Positions 33,212-42,226 of a stretch of 64,000 nt of DNA are shown here, in pieces. The notes beneath the pieces were generated by a model that saw only the letters and a list, made by a program, of their open reading frames with translations, did no database searches and was not told the origin of the DNA. Both the position numbers and the translations under genes were made by a program. This DNA comes from Coprenecus sp902388455 (lineage in GTDB: Bacteria > Bacteroidota > Bacteroidia > Bacteroidales > UBA932). Within the stretch, counting starts at the first letter, position 1. Each line of letters opens with the position of its first letter. Location of the stretch: positions 682,001-746,000 of the forward strand of contig OZ007032.1 of assembly GCA_963931615.1 (NCBI GenBank), given 5' to 3'.

Positions 33212-34705
33212 ATGACATTCACCAGACTCTGGCCTGTATTCACCACGCTTCTGTACATGTTGAACATTGCTATAGCGGTGTACTCCTCCATTATGCTGAT
33301 TTCCAGTAAGAGGGATCCGGTCAAGACCCTCTCGTGGGTGATGGTGATGATGATGCTGCCGTATATCGGCATCATCCTGTATTTCTTCTTCGGCCGCAAT
33401 TTCCGCAAGGACAAGATGTTCTCCCGCAAGGGAGCGAGGGACCTCGGGCTGAGGAAGGAGCTGTGCAAGGAGATGCTGGAGAAGTTCGAGGACAGGGAGA
33501 ATATCCCGCAGGAGGTGAGGCGCCACCACAAGCTCGTGGTGCAGAATATCCGCAGCGCCTACAGCCTGCTCTCGGCCAATGACAGCGTGCAGATATATTT
33601 TTCCGGAAAGGAGGCTCTCTCCGCCATGCTCGAGGCGATGCGCGGGGCCAGGACTCATATCCACCTGCAGTCGTTCATTATCGAGGACGACCGGGTGGGC
33701 AATGCCTTCAAGGAGGTGCTGATGGCCAAGGCCAGGGAGGGGGTGGAGGTCCGGATGATGTACGACGGGTTCGGAGGACGGCGTCTGGGCAAGAAGTTCC
33801 TGGGGGAGCTGCAGGAGGCGGGTGTGGAGATTCTCAATTTCTCCCCGTTCCGGCTCTTCTTCCTTCCGCCCATCGTCAATTACCGCAACCACCGCAAGAT
33901 TCTGGTCGTGGACGGGCACATCGGCTTCCTTGGAGGGTGCAATATCGCGGACCGCTATTTTGACGGAGGGGAATTCCCCGAGTGGAGGGACACCCACGTC
34001 CGCATAGAGGGGATGTCGGTGATGTCGCTGCAGGCTACCTTCCTGCTCGACCGGTATTTTATCCTGAACAAGAATCTGGGGCGGCGCCGCAAATATTACC
34101 CTTACGTCGATGCGAAGGACAAGGAACTGCTGGCGACCGGCACGGCGGGGGGCAGCCGCTACTATGCGCAGATCATCGCCTCGGGACCGGACAGCGACTG
34201 GGCTGCCATCATGCAGTGCTACTTCACGGCCATCACCAAGGCCCGGGACCATATCTGCATCATCACCCCGTATTTCATTCCTTCCGAGACTATTCTCAAT
34301 GCGATAAAGATAACGGCTCTGTCCGACGTGACGGTCTCCCTGATGATACCGGAGCGCTCCGATACCTGGCTGACCAACTGGGGCACGATGTCCTATATCT
34401 CTGAGCTGATTGACGCCGGAGTCAAGGTCTATCTCTTCAAACGCGGGTTCAACCACTCAAAGGTGCTCAGCATCGACGGGGAGTACTGCATCATCGGTTC
34501 GGCCAATATGGACAACCGCAGCCTGGAGCACCATTTCGAGGTCACTTCGGTCATCTACGACCCGGAGTGCGCCCGGACGGTAGAGGACCAGTTCCGCAAG
34601 GATCTTTCCCGCTGTACCTTGGTAACCAAGGCCAAGTGGCACAGGCGTCCCAGGCGCAATAAATTCTACGAGTCCGTGGCCCGTCTGGTAAGCCCTCTGC
34701 TATAG
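33212..34705 (+). CDS. cls: Cardiolipin synthase (two-PLD-motif type)
   Basis: This 497-residue membrane enzyme condenses two phosphatidylglycerol molecules to cardiolipin. Two N-terminal membrane helices (about 8-30 and 40-60) are followed by two phospholipase-D domains with HKD motifs H227-x-K229-x4-D234 (NHRKILVVDG) and H415-x-K417-x4-D422 (NHSKVLSIDG). Its TAG stop lies in the palindrome CTATAG (34700-34705) that also holds the stop of the convergent AraC-type gene. Confidence 0.96.
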   Translation: MTFTRLWPVFTTLLYMLNIAIAVYSSIMLISSKRDPVKTLSWVMVMMMLPYIGIILYFFFGRNFRKDKMFSRKGARDLGLRKELCKEMLEKFEDRENIPQEVRRHHKLVVQNIRSAYSLLSANDSVQIYFSGKEALSAMLEAMRGARTHIHLQSFIIEDDRVGNAFKEVLMAKAREGVEVRMMYDGFGGRRLGKKFLGELQEAGVEILNFSPFRLFFLPPIVNYRNHRKILVVDGHIGFLGGCNIADRYFDGGEFPEWRDTHVRIEGMSVMSLQATFLLDRYFILNKNLGRRRKYYPYVDAKDKELLATGTAGGSRYYAQIIASGPDSDWAAIMQCYFTAITKARDHICIITPYFIPSETILNAIKITALSDVTVSLMIPERSDTWLTNWGTMSYISELIDAGVKVYLFKRGFNHSKVLSIDGEYCIIGSANMDNRSLEHHFEVTSVIYDPECARTVEDQFRKDLSRCTLVTKAKWHRRPRRNKFYESVARLVSPLL

Positions 34706-35458
34706 CTGTTTGCGGTACTGCAGCGGGGTGGTGCCGGTATGGTGGCGGAAGAACTGCACGAAGACCGACGGGCTGGAAAATCCCAGCTCCTCCGATATCT
34801 CCAGTATGGTCATGTCTGTGGTCTGGAGCAGCAGCTTGCTGTCGCTCAGCAGCATGGTGGCTATCCAGTCGGATACGGAGCGTCCGCTGATGCGGCGGAT
34901 GGCCTCGGAAAAATATTTCGGGGTGCGGTTGAGCCTGCCGGCATAGAAGGCCACGTTGTGCTCGCTGCGGTAGTGGGCGGTCAGCAGCCTGAAGAAGTCG
35001 TCGGTGAGCTGTTCCTGGCGGGGCTTGGTCACCTCGCTCCGGTCTCCGGAGATGCCTCGGTAGATGTCGCTGATCTCGAGCATGAGGGCGTAGAGCAGGG
35101 TCTTGTGGAGCTCCTTGTCGTAGACGTTGTCGCTTCTTCCGGTGTGTCTGCTGATGAAATCGTAGTATTCCAGGAGGCCGGCGGCTCTTTCTTCGCTGAG
35201 ACGGATGACCGGGTGGAGGAAGGTGACGTTTAGAATGTTGATATCCACCGGGCTGGGATGCTCCAGGATGGCTTCGAGGGAGGCGCTGAGAGTCCTGGCG
35301 CTGAAGTCCCCGGAGCAGGATATGTCCTCCGTGAACTGCTGTGGAATCAGGATGAAGAGGCAGCCGGGAACTATCTCCCAGGTCCGTCCGCTGATGCGCA
35401 GTTCCCGCTTTCCGGCGGTGCACAGTCCTATGGTGAAGCCCTTTTGCTCCGAATTCAT
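34700..35458 (-). CDS. AraC-family transcriptional regulator
   Basis: This 252-residue regulator has an N-terminal cupin-like sensing half (about 1-130) and a C-terminal double helix-turn-helix (about 155-252): FYAGRLNRTPKYFSEAIRRISG and ILEISEELGFSSPSVFVQFFRHHTGTTPLQYR. AraC proteins bind DNA in response to small ligands; target and ligand are unknown. No gene beside it is an obvious target, the nearest divergent gene being the P-type ATPase (97 bp between starts). Confidence 0.92.
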   Translation of the reverse strand: MNSEQKGFTIGLCTAGKRELRISGRTWEIVPGCLFILIPQQFTEDISCSGDFSARTLSASLEAILEHPSPVDINILNVTFLHPVIRLSEERAAGLLEYYDFISRHTGRSDNVYDKELHKTLLYALMLEISDIYRGISGDRSEVTKPRQEQLTDDFFRLLTAHYRSEHNVAFYAGRLNRTPKYFSEAIRRISGRSVSDWIATMLLSDSKLLLQTTDMTILEISEELGFSSPSVFVQFFRHHTGTTPLQYRKQL

Positions 35459-35554
35459 ATTGAAATCCGACTTTTTCTACATTTTTTCTGCTGCAAACAT
35501 AACAATTTATACGGAATGAAGTGCCAATTTTGCAGCCGATTTAAATCCTAAGAT

Positions 35555-38164
35555 ATGAAGCAATACTACAATCATTCCATCGAGGAAGTCTCGAAGGAGT
35601 TTCAGACCGATGCGGAGCGGGGACTGAGTCCCGACGGGATAGCCGCACGGATTGAGAAGTACGGCAAGAACACGCTGGTGCAGAAGAAGGGGCGTCCGTT
35701 CATCGTGATGTTCCTCGAGCAGTTCAAGAGTTTTCTCATTATTCTGCTGATAATAGCCGCCGTGATTTCCGGCGTGATGGGTGTCAGGACGGGCGAGGGC
35801 CTGCTGGACACCTATATTATAATGGGTATTCTGCTGCTCAATGCCTTTATCGGTGCTTATCAAGAGTTTCAGGCCCAGAAGTCCATGGACGCCCTCAAGA
35901 AGATGGCGGCCCCTATGGCCAAGGTCATCCGGGGCGGGGAGTCCTATATCGTCAATGTAGAGGACGTGGTGCCCGGCGATATCGTAGTCCTGGAGGTGGG
36001 CGACATCGTGCCGGCCGATATCAGGATTACCGAGTCGGTGAATATGAGCATACAGGAGTCGTCCATGACAGGTGAGTCCGTACCGGTGGAGAAGTCTCCC
36101 GAGACTATAGCGGAGACGGAAGTTCCCTTAGGAGACAGGAAGAATATGGCATTCTCCAGCGGAGTGGTGACCTTCGGCCGCGGCAAGGGTATCGTAGTGG
36201 GTACGGGTATGAACACCGAGATAGGCAAGATAGCCAATATGCTCAACCGCGATTCCGATACCCAGACTCCGATGCAGGTGCGCTTAGAGAAGCTCGGTAA
36301 AGTGATAGGTATCGCCTCCATCGTAATCTGCGCTGTGATATTCCTTATCGGCGTGCTCTACGGCCGTCCGGTCATCAGCATGTTCATGGTGGCTATTTCC
36401 TTAGCAGTAGCGGCCATTCCCGAGGGACTGCCGGCTATCTCGACCATCATCCTGTCTATGGGTGTGCGCCGTATGGCCAGGCACAACGCCATCATCCGCA
36501 AGCTGCCCTCTGTGGAGACCCTCGGCTGTACTACCGTTATCTGCTCCGACAAGACCGGTACTCTGACCAAGAACCAGATGACAGTGGTGGAGGATTATGC
36601 GGTCAGCGGCAATATAGACCGTCTGGTGTCGGTAGCCGTGCTCTGCTGCGACGCCAAGGTGGTCAAGAACAGCGACGGCACCACTACCAAGGTGGGCGAC
36701 CCTACAGAGATAGCCCTGATAGACCTCGGAGCCAGGCAGGGTGTGGTCAAGGATGAGCTTGAGACCCGTTGCCCGAGGGTAGGAGAGGTGGCCTTCGATT
36801 CCTCCCGCAAGAGGATGACGACCATCAACCGCATAGAGGACGGCTCCCTCAGGGCCAATGTCAAGGGCGGTCTGGACGAGATACTCTCAGTCTGCGACCG
36901 GATAGAGACTGCGGACGGAGTACGTGAGATAACTACATCCGATATAGTGGACCTGCAGAAGCGCAACGAGGCCATGGCCGAGTCGGCCCTCAGGGTGCTG
37001 GCAATGGCCTACAGGCCTATGGAGCAGGTATCCTCCGAGATGGAGGAGGTCGAGCGCGGTCTGATCTTCGTCGGAATGGTCGGAATGATCGACCCCGAGC
37101 GCGAGGAGGTCATCGGCGCCATCGCCGAGTGCCGCAGCGCCGGTATCCGTCCGGTGATGATCACCGGTGACCACAAGGTAACGGCCTTAGCCATAGCTAA
37201 GAAGATAGGCATCTTCCAGGAAGGCGACCTGGCCATCACCGGTACTGACCTCGAGAAGCTCGACGACGCTTATTTTGATGCAAATGTGGACAAATATTCG
37301 GTCTATGCCCGTATCGCTCCAGAGCAGAAGGAACGTATCGTGACGGCCTGGCAGAAGAGGGGTGAGATCGTGGCCATGACGGGTGACGGTGTCAACGACG
37401 CCCCGGCTCTCAAGAAGGCCGACATCGGAGTGTCGATGGGCATCACCGGCACGGAGGTGGCCAAGGACGCTTCGGACATGGTGCTCCAGGACGACAACTT
37501 CGTGACCATCGTCTCCGCCGTTTCCGAAGGCCGCCGTATCTACGACAATATCCTCAAGACCATTCTCTTCCTGCTGTCTACGAACCTCGGAGAGGTGATT
37601 CTGCTCTTCCTTACGTCAATATTCAACATGGGTATACCCCTGCTGCCGATACACATTCTGTGGATCAACCTCGTCAGCGAGACCTTCCCGGCCCTGGCCC
37701 TGAGTCTCGATCCCGCCGCCAAGGACGTGATGAGCAAGAGTCCCCGCGGCAAGGGCAAGCAGTTCATGGACCGCGGCATGATCTGGCGCATCAGCTATCA
37801 GGGCCTTATGGTGACGGCCATTACCCTCACAGCCTTTATCATAGGTAAGAATCAGGGCGGCGAGGCCCTCGGTCAGACCATGGCCTTCACCTCGCTGATC
37901 ATGGCCAAGCTCGTACATGCCGGGAACCTGCACTCCAACACTGAGTCCCGCTTCAAGTTCAACATCCTGAACAACAAGCCGCTGATCTTCGCCCTGCTGA
38001 TGTCTCTCGTGCTGACCCTCGCAGTGCTGCTGATCGCGCCTCTGATGAGTGCCTTCGAGTTCGTATCCATGAATCTCAACCAGTGGGGCATCATCGTCCT
38101 CCTGGCCCTCGTACCCCTCGTGGTGGTAGAGCTCTTCAAGGCTCTCAAGTGGAACGGACGGTAA
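35555..38164 (+). CDS. Calcium-type P-type ATPase (P2 family)
   Basis: This 869-residue cation pump has the P-ATPase core: phosphatase motif TGES at 172-175, PEGLPA in membrane helix 4 (289-294), phosphorylated Asp332 in DKTGTLT, and hinge MTGDGVNDAPALKKADIG. A six-helix C-terminal membrane part follows. The PEGLPA sequence and an N-terminal domain without metal-binding cysteines fit calcium (SERCA/PMCA-like) rather than heavy-metal pumps. An ion other than Ca2+ is possible. Codon use is strongly C/G-ending. Confidence 0.92.
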   Translation: MKQYYNHSIEEVSKEFQTDAERGLSPDGIAARIEKYGKNTLVQKKGRPFIVMFLEQFKSFLIILLIIAAVISGVMGVRTGEGLLDTYIIMGILLLNAFIGAYQEFQAQKSMDALKKMAAPMAKVIRGGESYIVNVEDVVPGDIVVLEVGDIVPADIRITESVNMSIQESSMTGESVPVEKSPETIAETEVPLGDRKNMAFSSGVVTFGRGKGIVVGTGMNTEIGKIANMLNRDSDTQTPMQVRLEKLGKVIGIASIVICAVIFLIGVLYGRPVISMFMVAISLAVAAIPEGLPAISTIILSMGVRRMARHNAIIRKLPSVETLGCTTVICSDKTGTLTKNQMTVVEDYAVSGNIDRLVSVAVLCCDAKVVKNSDGTTTKVGDPTEIALIDLGARQGVVKDELETRCPRVGEVAFDSSRKRMTTINRIEDGSLRANVKGGLDEILSVCDRIETADGVREITTSDIVDLQKRNEAMAESALRVLAMAYRPMEQVSSEMEEVERGLIFVGMVGMIDPEREEVIGAIAECRSAGIRPVMITGDHKVTALAIAKKIGIFQEGDLAITGTDLEKLDDAYFDANVDKYSVYARIAPEQKERIVTAWQKRGEIVAMTGDGVNDAPALKKADIGVSMGITGTEVAKDASDMVLQDDNFVTIVSAVSEGRRIYDNILKTILFLLSTNLGEVILLFLTSIFNMGIPLLPIHILWINLVSETFPALALSLDPAAKDVMSKSPRGKGKQFMDRGMIWRISYQGLMVTAITLTAFIIGKNQGGEALGQTMAFTSLIMAKLVHAGNLHSNTESRFKFNILNNKPLIFALLMSLVLTLAVLLIAPLMSAFEFVSMNLNQWGIIVLLALVPLVVVELFKALKWNGR

Positions 38165-38168
38165 ATGA

Positions 38169-38795
38169 TTACAGCATACTTTTGACGGCAGAGGCAATGC
38201 CGATAAGAAGGATTGCGGCTCCGCAGATATGTGTGAGCGCATGGAGCTGGCCGATGGTGATGCGTTCCCGGAAAGAACTGATACCCCATGTTATTAGGCA
38301 CCAGGACGTGGCTGAGCCCATGGCTGTTCCCGCCCATTCGGCAAGCATGACGGAAGTACGGGAGGTATCCATGCTGAGTAATGTGAATAGCCAGAGCATG
38401 CAGACCAGGGTTCCTGGGTTGGTGACGGAGATGAGGAAACCGTTGAGGAATCCTTCTGCATGACGGGTTGGACTTATTGCTTTGGCAGTAATACCGTCCG
38501 GATCGTGAATCTGGCGTTTTTTGAAGAGGAGCCGGATACCGGTTATGCTGATTATCAGTCCGCCGGCAAGTAGAACGCTGCTTTCATGCGCATCAATGAA
38601 GTCGCTGATGAACGAGAGTGCGAATAGGGCAAGTGCGGAATAAAGTGTGTCACTGGCGGAGCCTCCTAGTCCGACAGCAAGGCCGGCAATACGCCCCTGC
38701 GCTAATGTGCGTGGAATGCACAGCAGGCCGAGGGGACCTACCGGAATGGAAACAATGATGCCCACAATCAGCCCTTTGAGTACTCCGAACAGCAT
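38169..38795 (-). CDS. LysE/RhtB-type exporter
   Basis: This 208-residue membrane protein has about six hydrophobic segments. It begins GLIVGIIVSIPVGPLGLLCIPRTLAQGRIAGLAVGLG, the LysE/RhtB signature, and has NGFLISVTNPGTL in the middle. Members export amino acids or related metabolites. It lies 6 bp after the TetR gene on the same strand, so the regulator probably controls it, along with itself. Confidence 0.87.
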   Translation of the reverse strand: MLFGVLKGLIVGIIVSIPVGPLGLLCIPRTLAQGRIAGLAVGLGGSASDTLYSALALFALSFISDFIDAHESSVLLAGGLIISITGIRLLFKKRQIHDPDGITAKAISPTRHAEGFLNGFLISVTNPGTLVCMLWLFTLLSMDTSRTSVMLAEWAGTAMGSATSWCLITWGISSFRERITIGQLHALTHICGAAILLIGIASAVKSML

Positions 38796-38801
38796 AGACG
38801 G

Positions 38802-39359
38802 TTACTTGTCAGTAGATAGAGATAACGGTTTGAGACCTTGTGTGAGCAGGGTTATAATCTCTTCCTTTCGGTGTTCGGCGAATTCCTTGCGACCGGCTTG
38901 GTCGCGTCCGAGCAAATCTATGAGGATGGGAGTGGCTATAAAGGAGAATACAGCGAGGGAAAGAATGTCGAATATCAGGTCCAGCGGGTCTATGTCCCGT
39001 ATGCTTCCTTCACGTACTGCTCTCTGTGCCAGCCCGCAGAAACGCAGGAATACTTCCTGTCCCTTCTGGCTGATGAAATCGAGATACGCGTTGATAAGGC
39101 CGTTGAGATTTTCGAAAATGTCGCATTCGTCTTTGAGGTTGCTGTCGATGAATTCGATCATCAACTCGAATTTGTTATCGAAAATTCTTTTGAAAAGATT
39201 TTCTTTTGTTCTGAAATAATAGTGTACGAGTGCCTGGTTGCATCCAGCATCGCGTGCAATGTCTGTAATGGATGTTGATTTGAAACCTTTCTCCAGAAAA
39301 AGTTTCTCGGCGGAAGCTAGAATCTGAAGTTCGGTCTTGGATGTAATATTCTCTCTCAT
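38802..39359 (-). CDS. TetR/AcrR-family transcriptional regulator
   Basis: This 185-residue repressor-type protein has an N-terminal helix-turn-helix, STSITDIARDAGCNQALVHYYFRTKENLF (about 25-53). An all-helical ligand-binding domain follows. It overlaps trmD by four bases (ATGA) upstream and precedes the LysE exporter, so the three form one transcript. That places a regulator-exporter pair behind a housekeeping tRNA methylase. Confidence 0.92.
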   Translation of the reverse strand: MRENITSKTELQILASAEKLFLEKGFKSTSITDIARDAGCNQALVHYYFRTKENLFKRIFDNKFELMIEFIDSNLKDECDIFENLNGLINAYLDFISQKGQEVFLRFCGLAQRAVREGSIRDIDPLDLIFDILSLAVFSFIATPILIDLLGRDQAGRKEFAEHRKEEIITLLTQGLKPLSLSTDK

Positions 39360-40045
39360 AGTTGTGTGGTTTCGCTCAATAAATCCGGTCTGAGCTGTCG
39401 GGTCCGTTCAATGGCTTGTTCTTCCTGCCATTGGCGGATAAGTTTAGGGTTGCCTGACAGCAATACTTCCGGGACTTTCCAGCCCATGAAATCGGCTGGC
39501 CTGGTGTAAATGGGCGGGGCAAGAAGACCGTCTTGGAATGAGTCTGACAGGGCTGAGGTCTCGTCGGTAAGGGCTCCTGGGATGAGGCGGATAATGGAAT
39601 CGCATATTACACATGCCGCCAGTTCCCCGCCGCTGAGGACGTAACTGCCGATAGAAATCTCCTTGGTGATTAGATGCTCGCGGATACGGTGATCGATACC
39701 CTTGTAGTGCCCGCAGAGGATTATAAGGTTGCTGCATGTGGACAGACTGTTGCACATATTTTGTTCCAACATCTCTCCGTCCGGTGACGTGTAGATGATA
39801 TGGTCGTACTTTCTTTGTGATGTAAGATCCGTGATGGCTCTGTACAGTGGCTCCGGCTTTATGACCATGCCGGCGTCACCTCCGAAGCCGTAGTCATCTA
39901 TCTGCTTGTAGTTGCCTTTTCCATAGTCATGCAGGTTGACAATATGAATCTCAACGAGCCCCTTGTCCCGGGTCCGTCTTATAATCGAATGGTTCAGCGG
40001 ACTTTCCAACAGTTCGGGTACCGCACTTATAATATCTATCCTCAT
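39356..40045 (-). CDS. trmD: tRNA (guanine-N1)-methyltransferase
   Basis: This 229-residue SPOUT methyltransferase makes m1G37 in tRNAs, preventing frameshifts. It begins MRIDIISAVPELLESPLNHSIIRR, has the subunit-interface motif YGFGGDAGMVIKPEPLY, and the knotted SAM site ILCGHYKGIDHR and IGSYVLSGGELAA. Conserved RPADFMGWKVPEVLLSGN and the C-terminal RTRQLRPDL are present. The -7 box lies close upstream, leaving a leader of only a few bases. Confidence 0.96.
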   Translation of the reverse strand: MRIDIISAVPELLESPLNHSIIRRTRDKGLVEIHIVNLHDYGKGNYKQIDDYGFGGDAGMVIKPEPLYRAITDLTSQRKYDHIIYTSPDGEMLEQNMCNSLSTCSNLIILCGHYKGIDHRIREHLITKEISIGSYVLSGGELAACVICDSIIRLIPGALTDETSALSDSFQDGLLAPPIYTRPADFMGWKVPEVLLSGNPKLIRQWQEEQAIERTRQLRPDLLSETTQL

Positions 40046-40053
40046 AGCGGGGG

Positions 40054-40100
40054 CAAATTTACTTAAAACCGCGTTTCTTTTAAAAAATAATGTATATTTG
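40054..40100. promoter_or_regulatory. Divergent promoter pair (trmD / DUF349 gene)
   Basis: The minus-strand box TAAATTTG (reverse complement at 40054-40061) serves trmD, and the plus-strand box TATATTTG (40093-40100) serves the DUF349 gene. Confidence 0.7.
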
Positions 40101-40126
40101 CAAGTTCAATTTAACAACTGATAACG

Positions 40127-42223
40127 ATGACTGAAGAGACCTTGAATCCTTCCCTCGGGAAGAGTACTGCTGAAAATTCTGTAGAGAATTCTGAATCACT
40201 GAATGTTAATGCTTCGGAAGTGAATCCCGCTGTCGAAGAGGCAGCTGCCGTGGCTGCAGCTGTAGTCGCCGCCGGAGCGGTTGTGGATGAGGCTGATGGA
40301 GCGCTGACCGCGGACGAAACGGTATCTGTTATGACAGATCCTGCAGGGCAGGAGCCGGTTGCAGATGATGCTCCGGAGCAGGAGGAGATGCGCGGAGCCG
40401 TAATAAGCGATGAAGAGCTGAAGAGCCTTTCGTCCAAAAGCCTCAAAGAGATAGTCGAGGCTTTCCGCGTTCTGGTGGACAACGGTGATATCATGGAGCT
40501 CAACAGGCAGTCCGAATACATCAAGGCCACTTTTTATAAAGTCCTCAAAGAGGAAAAGATAGCATCCGGATATCATGCGCAGCCCGGAACATCCGGTTAT
40601 GAGACGCTTCATGACGGAGCTGTGAGTGATGATGGAGCTGAGGGTCCTGTTTCAGATTCGGAGGATGATGTTCAGCCCGTTGCGGATGTGGTTGCAGAGC
40701 AGGAGGTGTCAGTCAATCCTTTTATAGAGATTGAGCGTGCGTTTAAGGAACTTTATGCCCGTTATAAAGGCCGTCGGGCAGTATATTTTCAGAATCTTGA
40801 GAAGGAGAAGCAGGCCAATCTTGACCGCAAGCTTGAGATAATCGAGGACCTGAAGAATCTTGTGGACAATACTGAGGACCTGAGCCGCTCATTTCCTGAA
40901 TTCCGTGCCATACAGAGCCGCTGGCGTGAGACTGGACCGGTACCTCAGGCCCGTGTCAAGGATATATATGACACATATCAGCATTATGTGGAGAAATTCT
41001 ACGATTATGTGAAGATTAACAATGAACTTCGGGATCTTGATTTCAAGAAAAACCTGGAGATTAAGACAGCACTCTGCGAGAAAGCCGAGGCTCTTGAGAA
41101 GAGTCCCAATATAGTGGAAGCATTTGCCCAGCTTCAGAAGCTTCACGAAGAATGGAAGGAATACGGCCCTGTGGCAAAGGAATACCGCGAAGAAATATGG
41201 GACCGTTTCCGTGCAGCCACATCACGTATCAACAAACTACATCAGTCTTACTTCGAGGACCTGAAGGTGCAGCAGAAGGAAAATCTGGCAGCCAAGACTG
41301 TTCTTTGTGAGAAAGCAGAGGAGTTGGCTCAGAAAGATATAAAGGATTCAAACGGTTGGAATGCCGTAACCAAGGAGTTCGAGGATATTCAGAAAGAATG
41401 GAGGAAGATAGGGTTCGCATCAAAGAAGGACAACCAGAAGATTTACGACCGCTTCCGTGCTGCTTGCGATAAGTTCTATCAGCGTAAAAAGGAATTTTAC
41501 GTAGAGTTCAAGGAGCAGATGACTTCCAATATGGAGAAAAAAATTGCTTTATGCGAGCAGGCTGAGGCAGTTATGGACAGCACAGACTGGAAGAAAACCA
41601 CTGATTACCTGATATCTCTTCAGAAGCAGTGGAAAGAAATCGGTCCTGTGTCCAGAAAGAAGTCCGATCAAGTCTGGGCCCGTTTCCGTGCCGCCTGCGA
41701 CCATTTCTTTGATAACAAGGAGAAGAATTTCGGAGGCATTGATCCCCAGTATGTTGATAACCTCAAGGCAAAGCAGGCCATTGTAGACGAGATAGGAGCC
41801 TATGTCCTTTCCAGAAATTTGCGTGATGATGAGAAAGCCGCACGCGCTTTCGCCGACAGATGGAACTCTATCGGTTTTGTTCCTTTCAAGGAGAAGGAAA
41901 ATGTGCAGGAGGCATACCGTTCAGCCATGGCGGAAAAATTTCCTGATTTCAGGATTTCCGGAGGCAGCGGACGCGGCAGGGCGCCCCGCGGAGGACGCGG
42001 CCGTGTGGAGACATCGCCCGCCCGTCAGGAAAGGGACCGTCTCCTCCAGAAGTTCCGCAAGCTCGAGAGCGAGATAGCCACATACGAGAACAATATCGGT
42101 TTCTTCGCCAGTTCCAAGAAAGCTGATTCGCTCGTCAGGGAGTTCCAGAAGAAGATAGACGCCGCCAAGGAGGAGCTCGCCGCCCTCGAGGAGAAGATTC
42201 ACCAACTCGACAGCCAGGAATAA
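40127..42223 (+). CDS. DUF349-repeat protein
   Basis: This 698-residue cytoplasmic protein has an acidic, Ala/Val/Glu-rich N-terminal part of about 100 residues. About five helical DUF349 repeats follow, each with a W-x2-IG/TGP core (SRWRETGPVPQ, EEWKEYGPVAKEY, EWRKIGFASKKD, KQWKEIGPVSRK, DRWNSIGFVPFKEK). An Arg/Gly-rich segment (GRGRAPRGGRGR) and a coiled-coil tail complete it. Function is unknown. It lies 3 bp from yidC. Codon use shifts towards C/G-ending codons near 41.95 kb, at the Arg/Gly segment. Confidence 0.88.
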   Translation: MTEETLNPSLGKSTAENSVENSESLNVNASEVNPAVEEAAAVAAAVVAAGAVVDEADGALTADETVSVMTDPAGQEPVADDAPEQEEMRGAVISDEELKSLSSKSLKEIVEAFRVLVDNGDIMELNRQSEYIKATFYKVLKEEKIASGYHAQPGTSGYETLHDGAVSDDGAEGPVSDSEDDVQPVADVVAEQEVSVNPFIEIERAFKELYARYKGRRAVYFQNLEKEKQANLDRKLEIIEDLKNLVDNTEDLSRSFPEFRAIQSRWRETGPVPQARVKDIYDTYQHYVEKFYDYVKINNELRDLDFKKNLEIKTALCEKAEALEKSPNIVEAFAQLQKLHEEWKEYGPVAKEYREEIWDRFRAATSRINKLHQSYFEDLKVQQKENLAAKTVLCEKAEELAQKDIKDSNGWNAVTKEFEDIQKEWRKIGFASKKDNQKIYDRFRAACDKFYQRKKEFYVEFKEQMTSNMEKKIALCEQAEAVMDSTDWKKTTDYLISLQKQWKEIGPVSRKKSDQVWARFRAACDHFFDNKEKNFGGIDPQYVDNLKAKQAIVDEIGAYVLSRNLRDDEKAARAFADRWNSIGFVPFKEKENVQEAYRSAMAEKFPDFRISGGSGRGRAPRGGRGRVETSPARQERDRLLQKFRKLESEIATYENNIGFFASSKKADSLVREFQKKIDAAKEELAALEEKIHQLDSQE

Positions 42224-42226
42224 AGC

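Noticed and set aside
32723..34456. 577-codon open frame on the minus strand
   Set aside because: It is the antisense of menG and cls, both clear genes; its His/Glu/Val-rich composition is typical of a mirrored frame in C/G-rich coding DNA.
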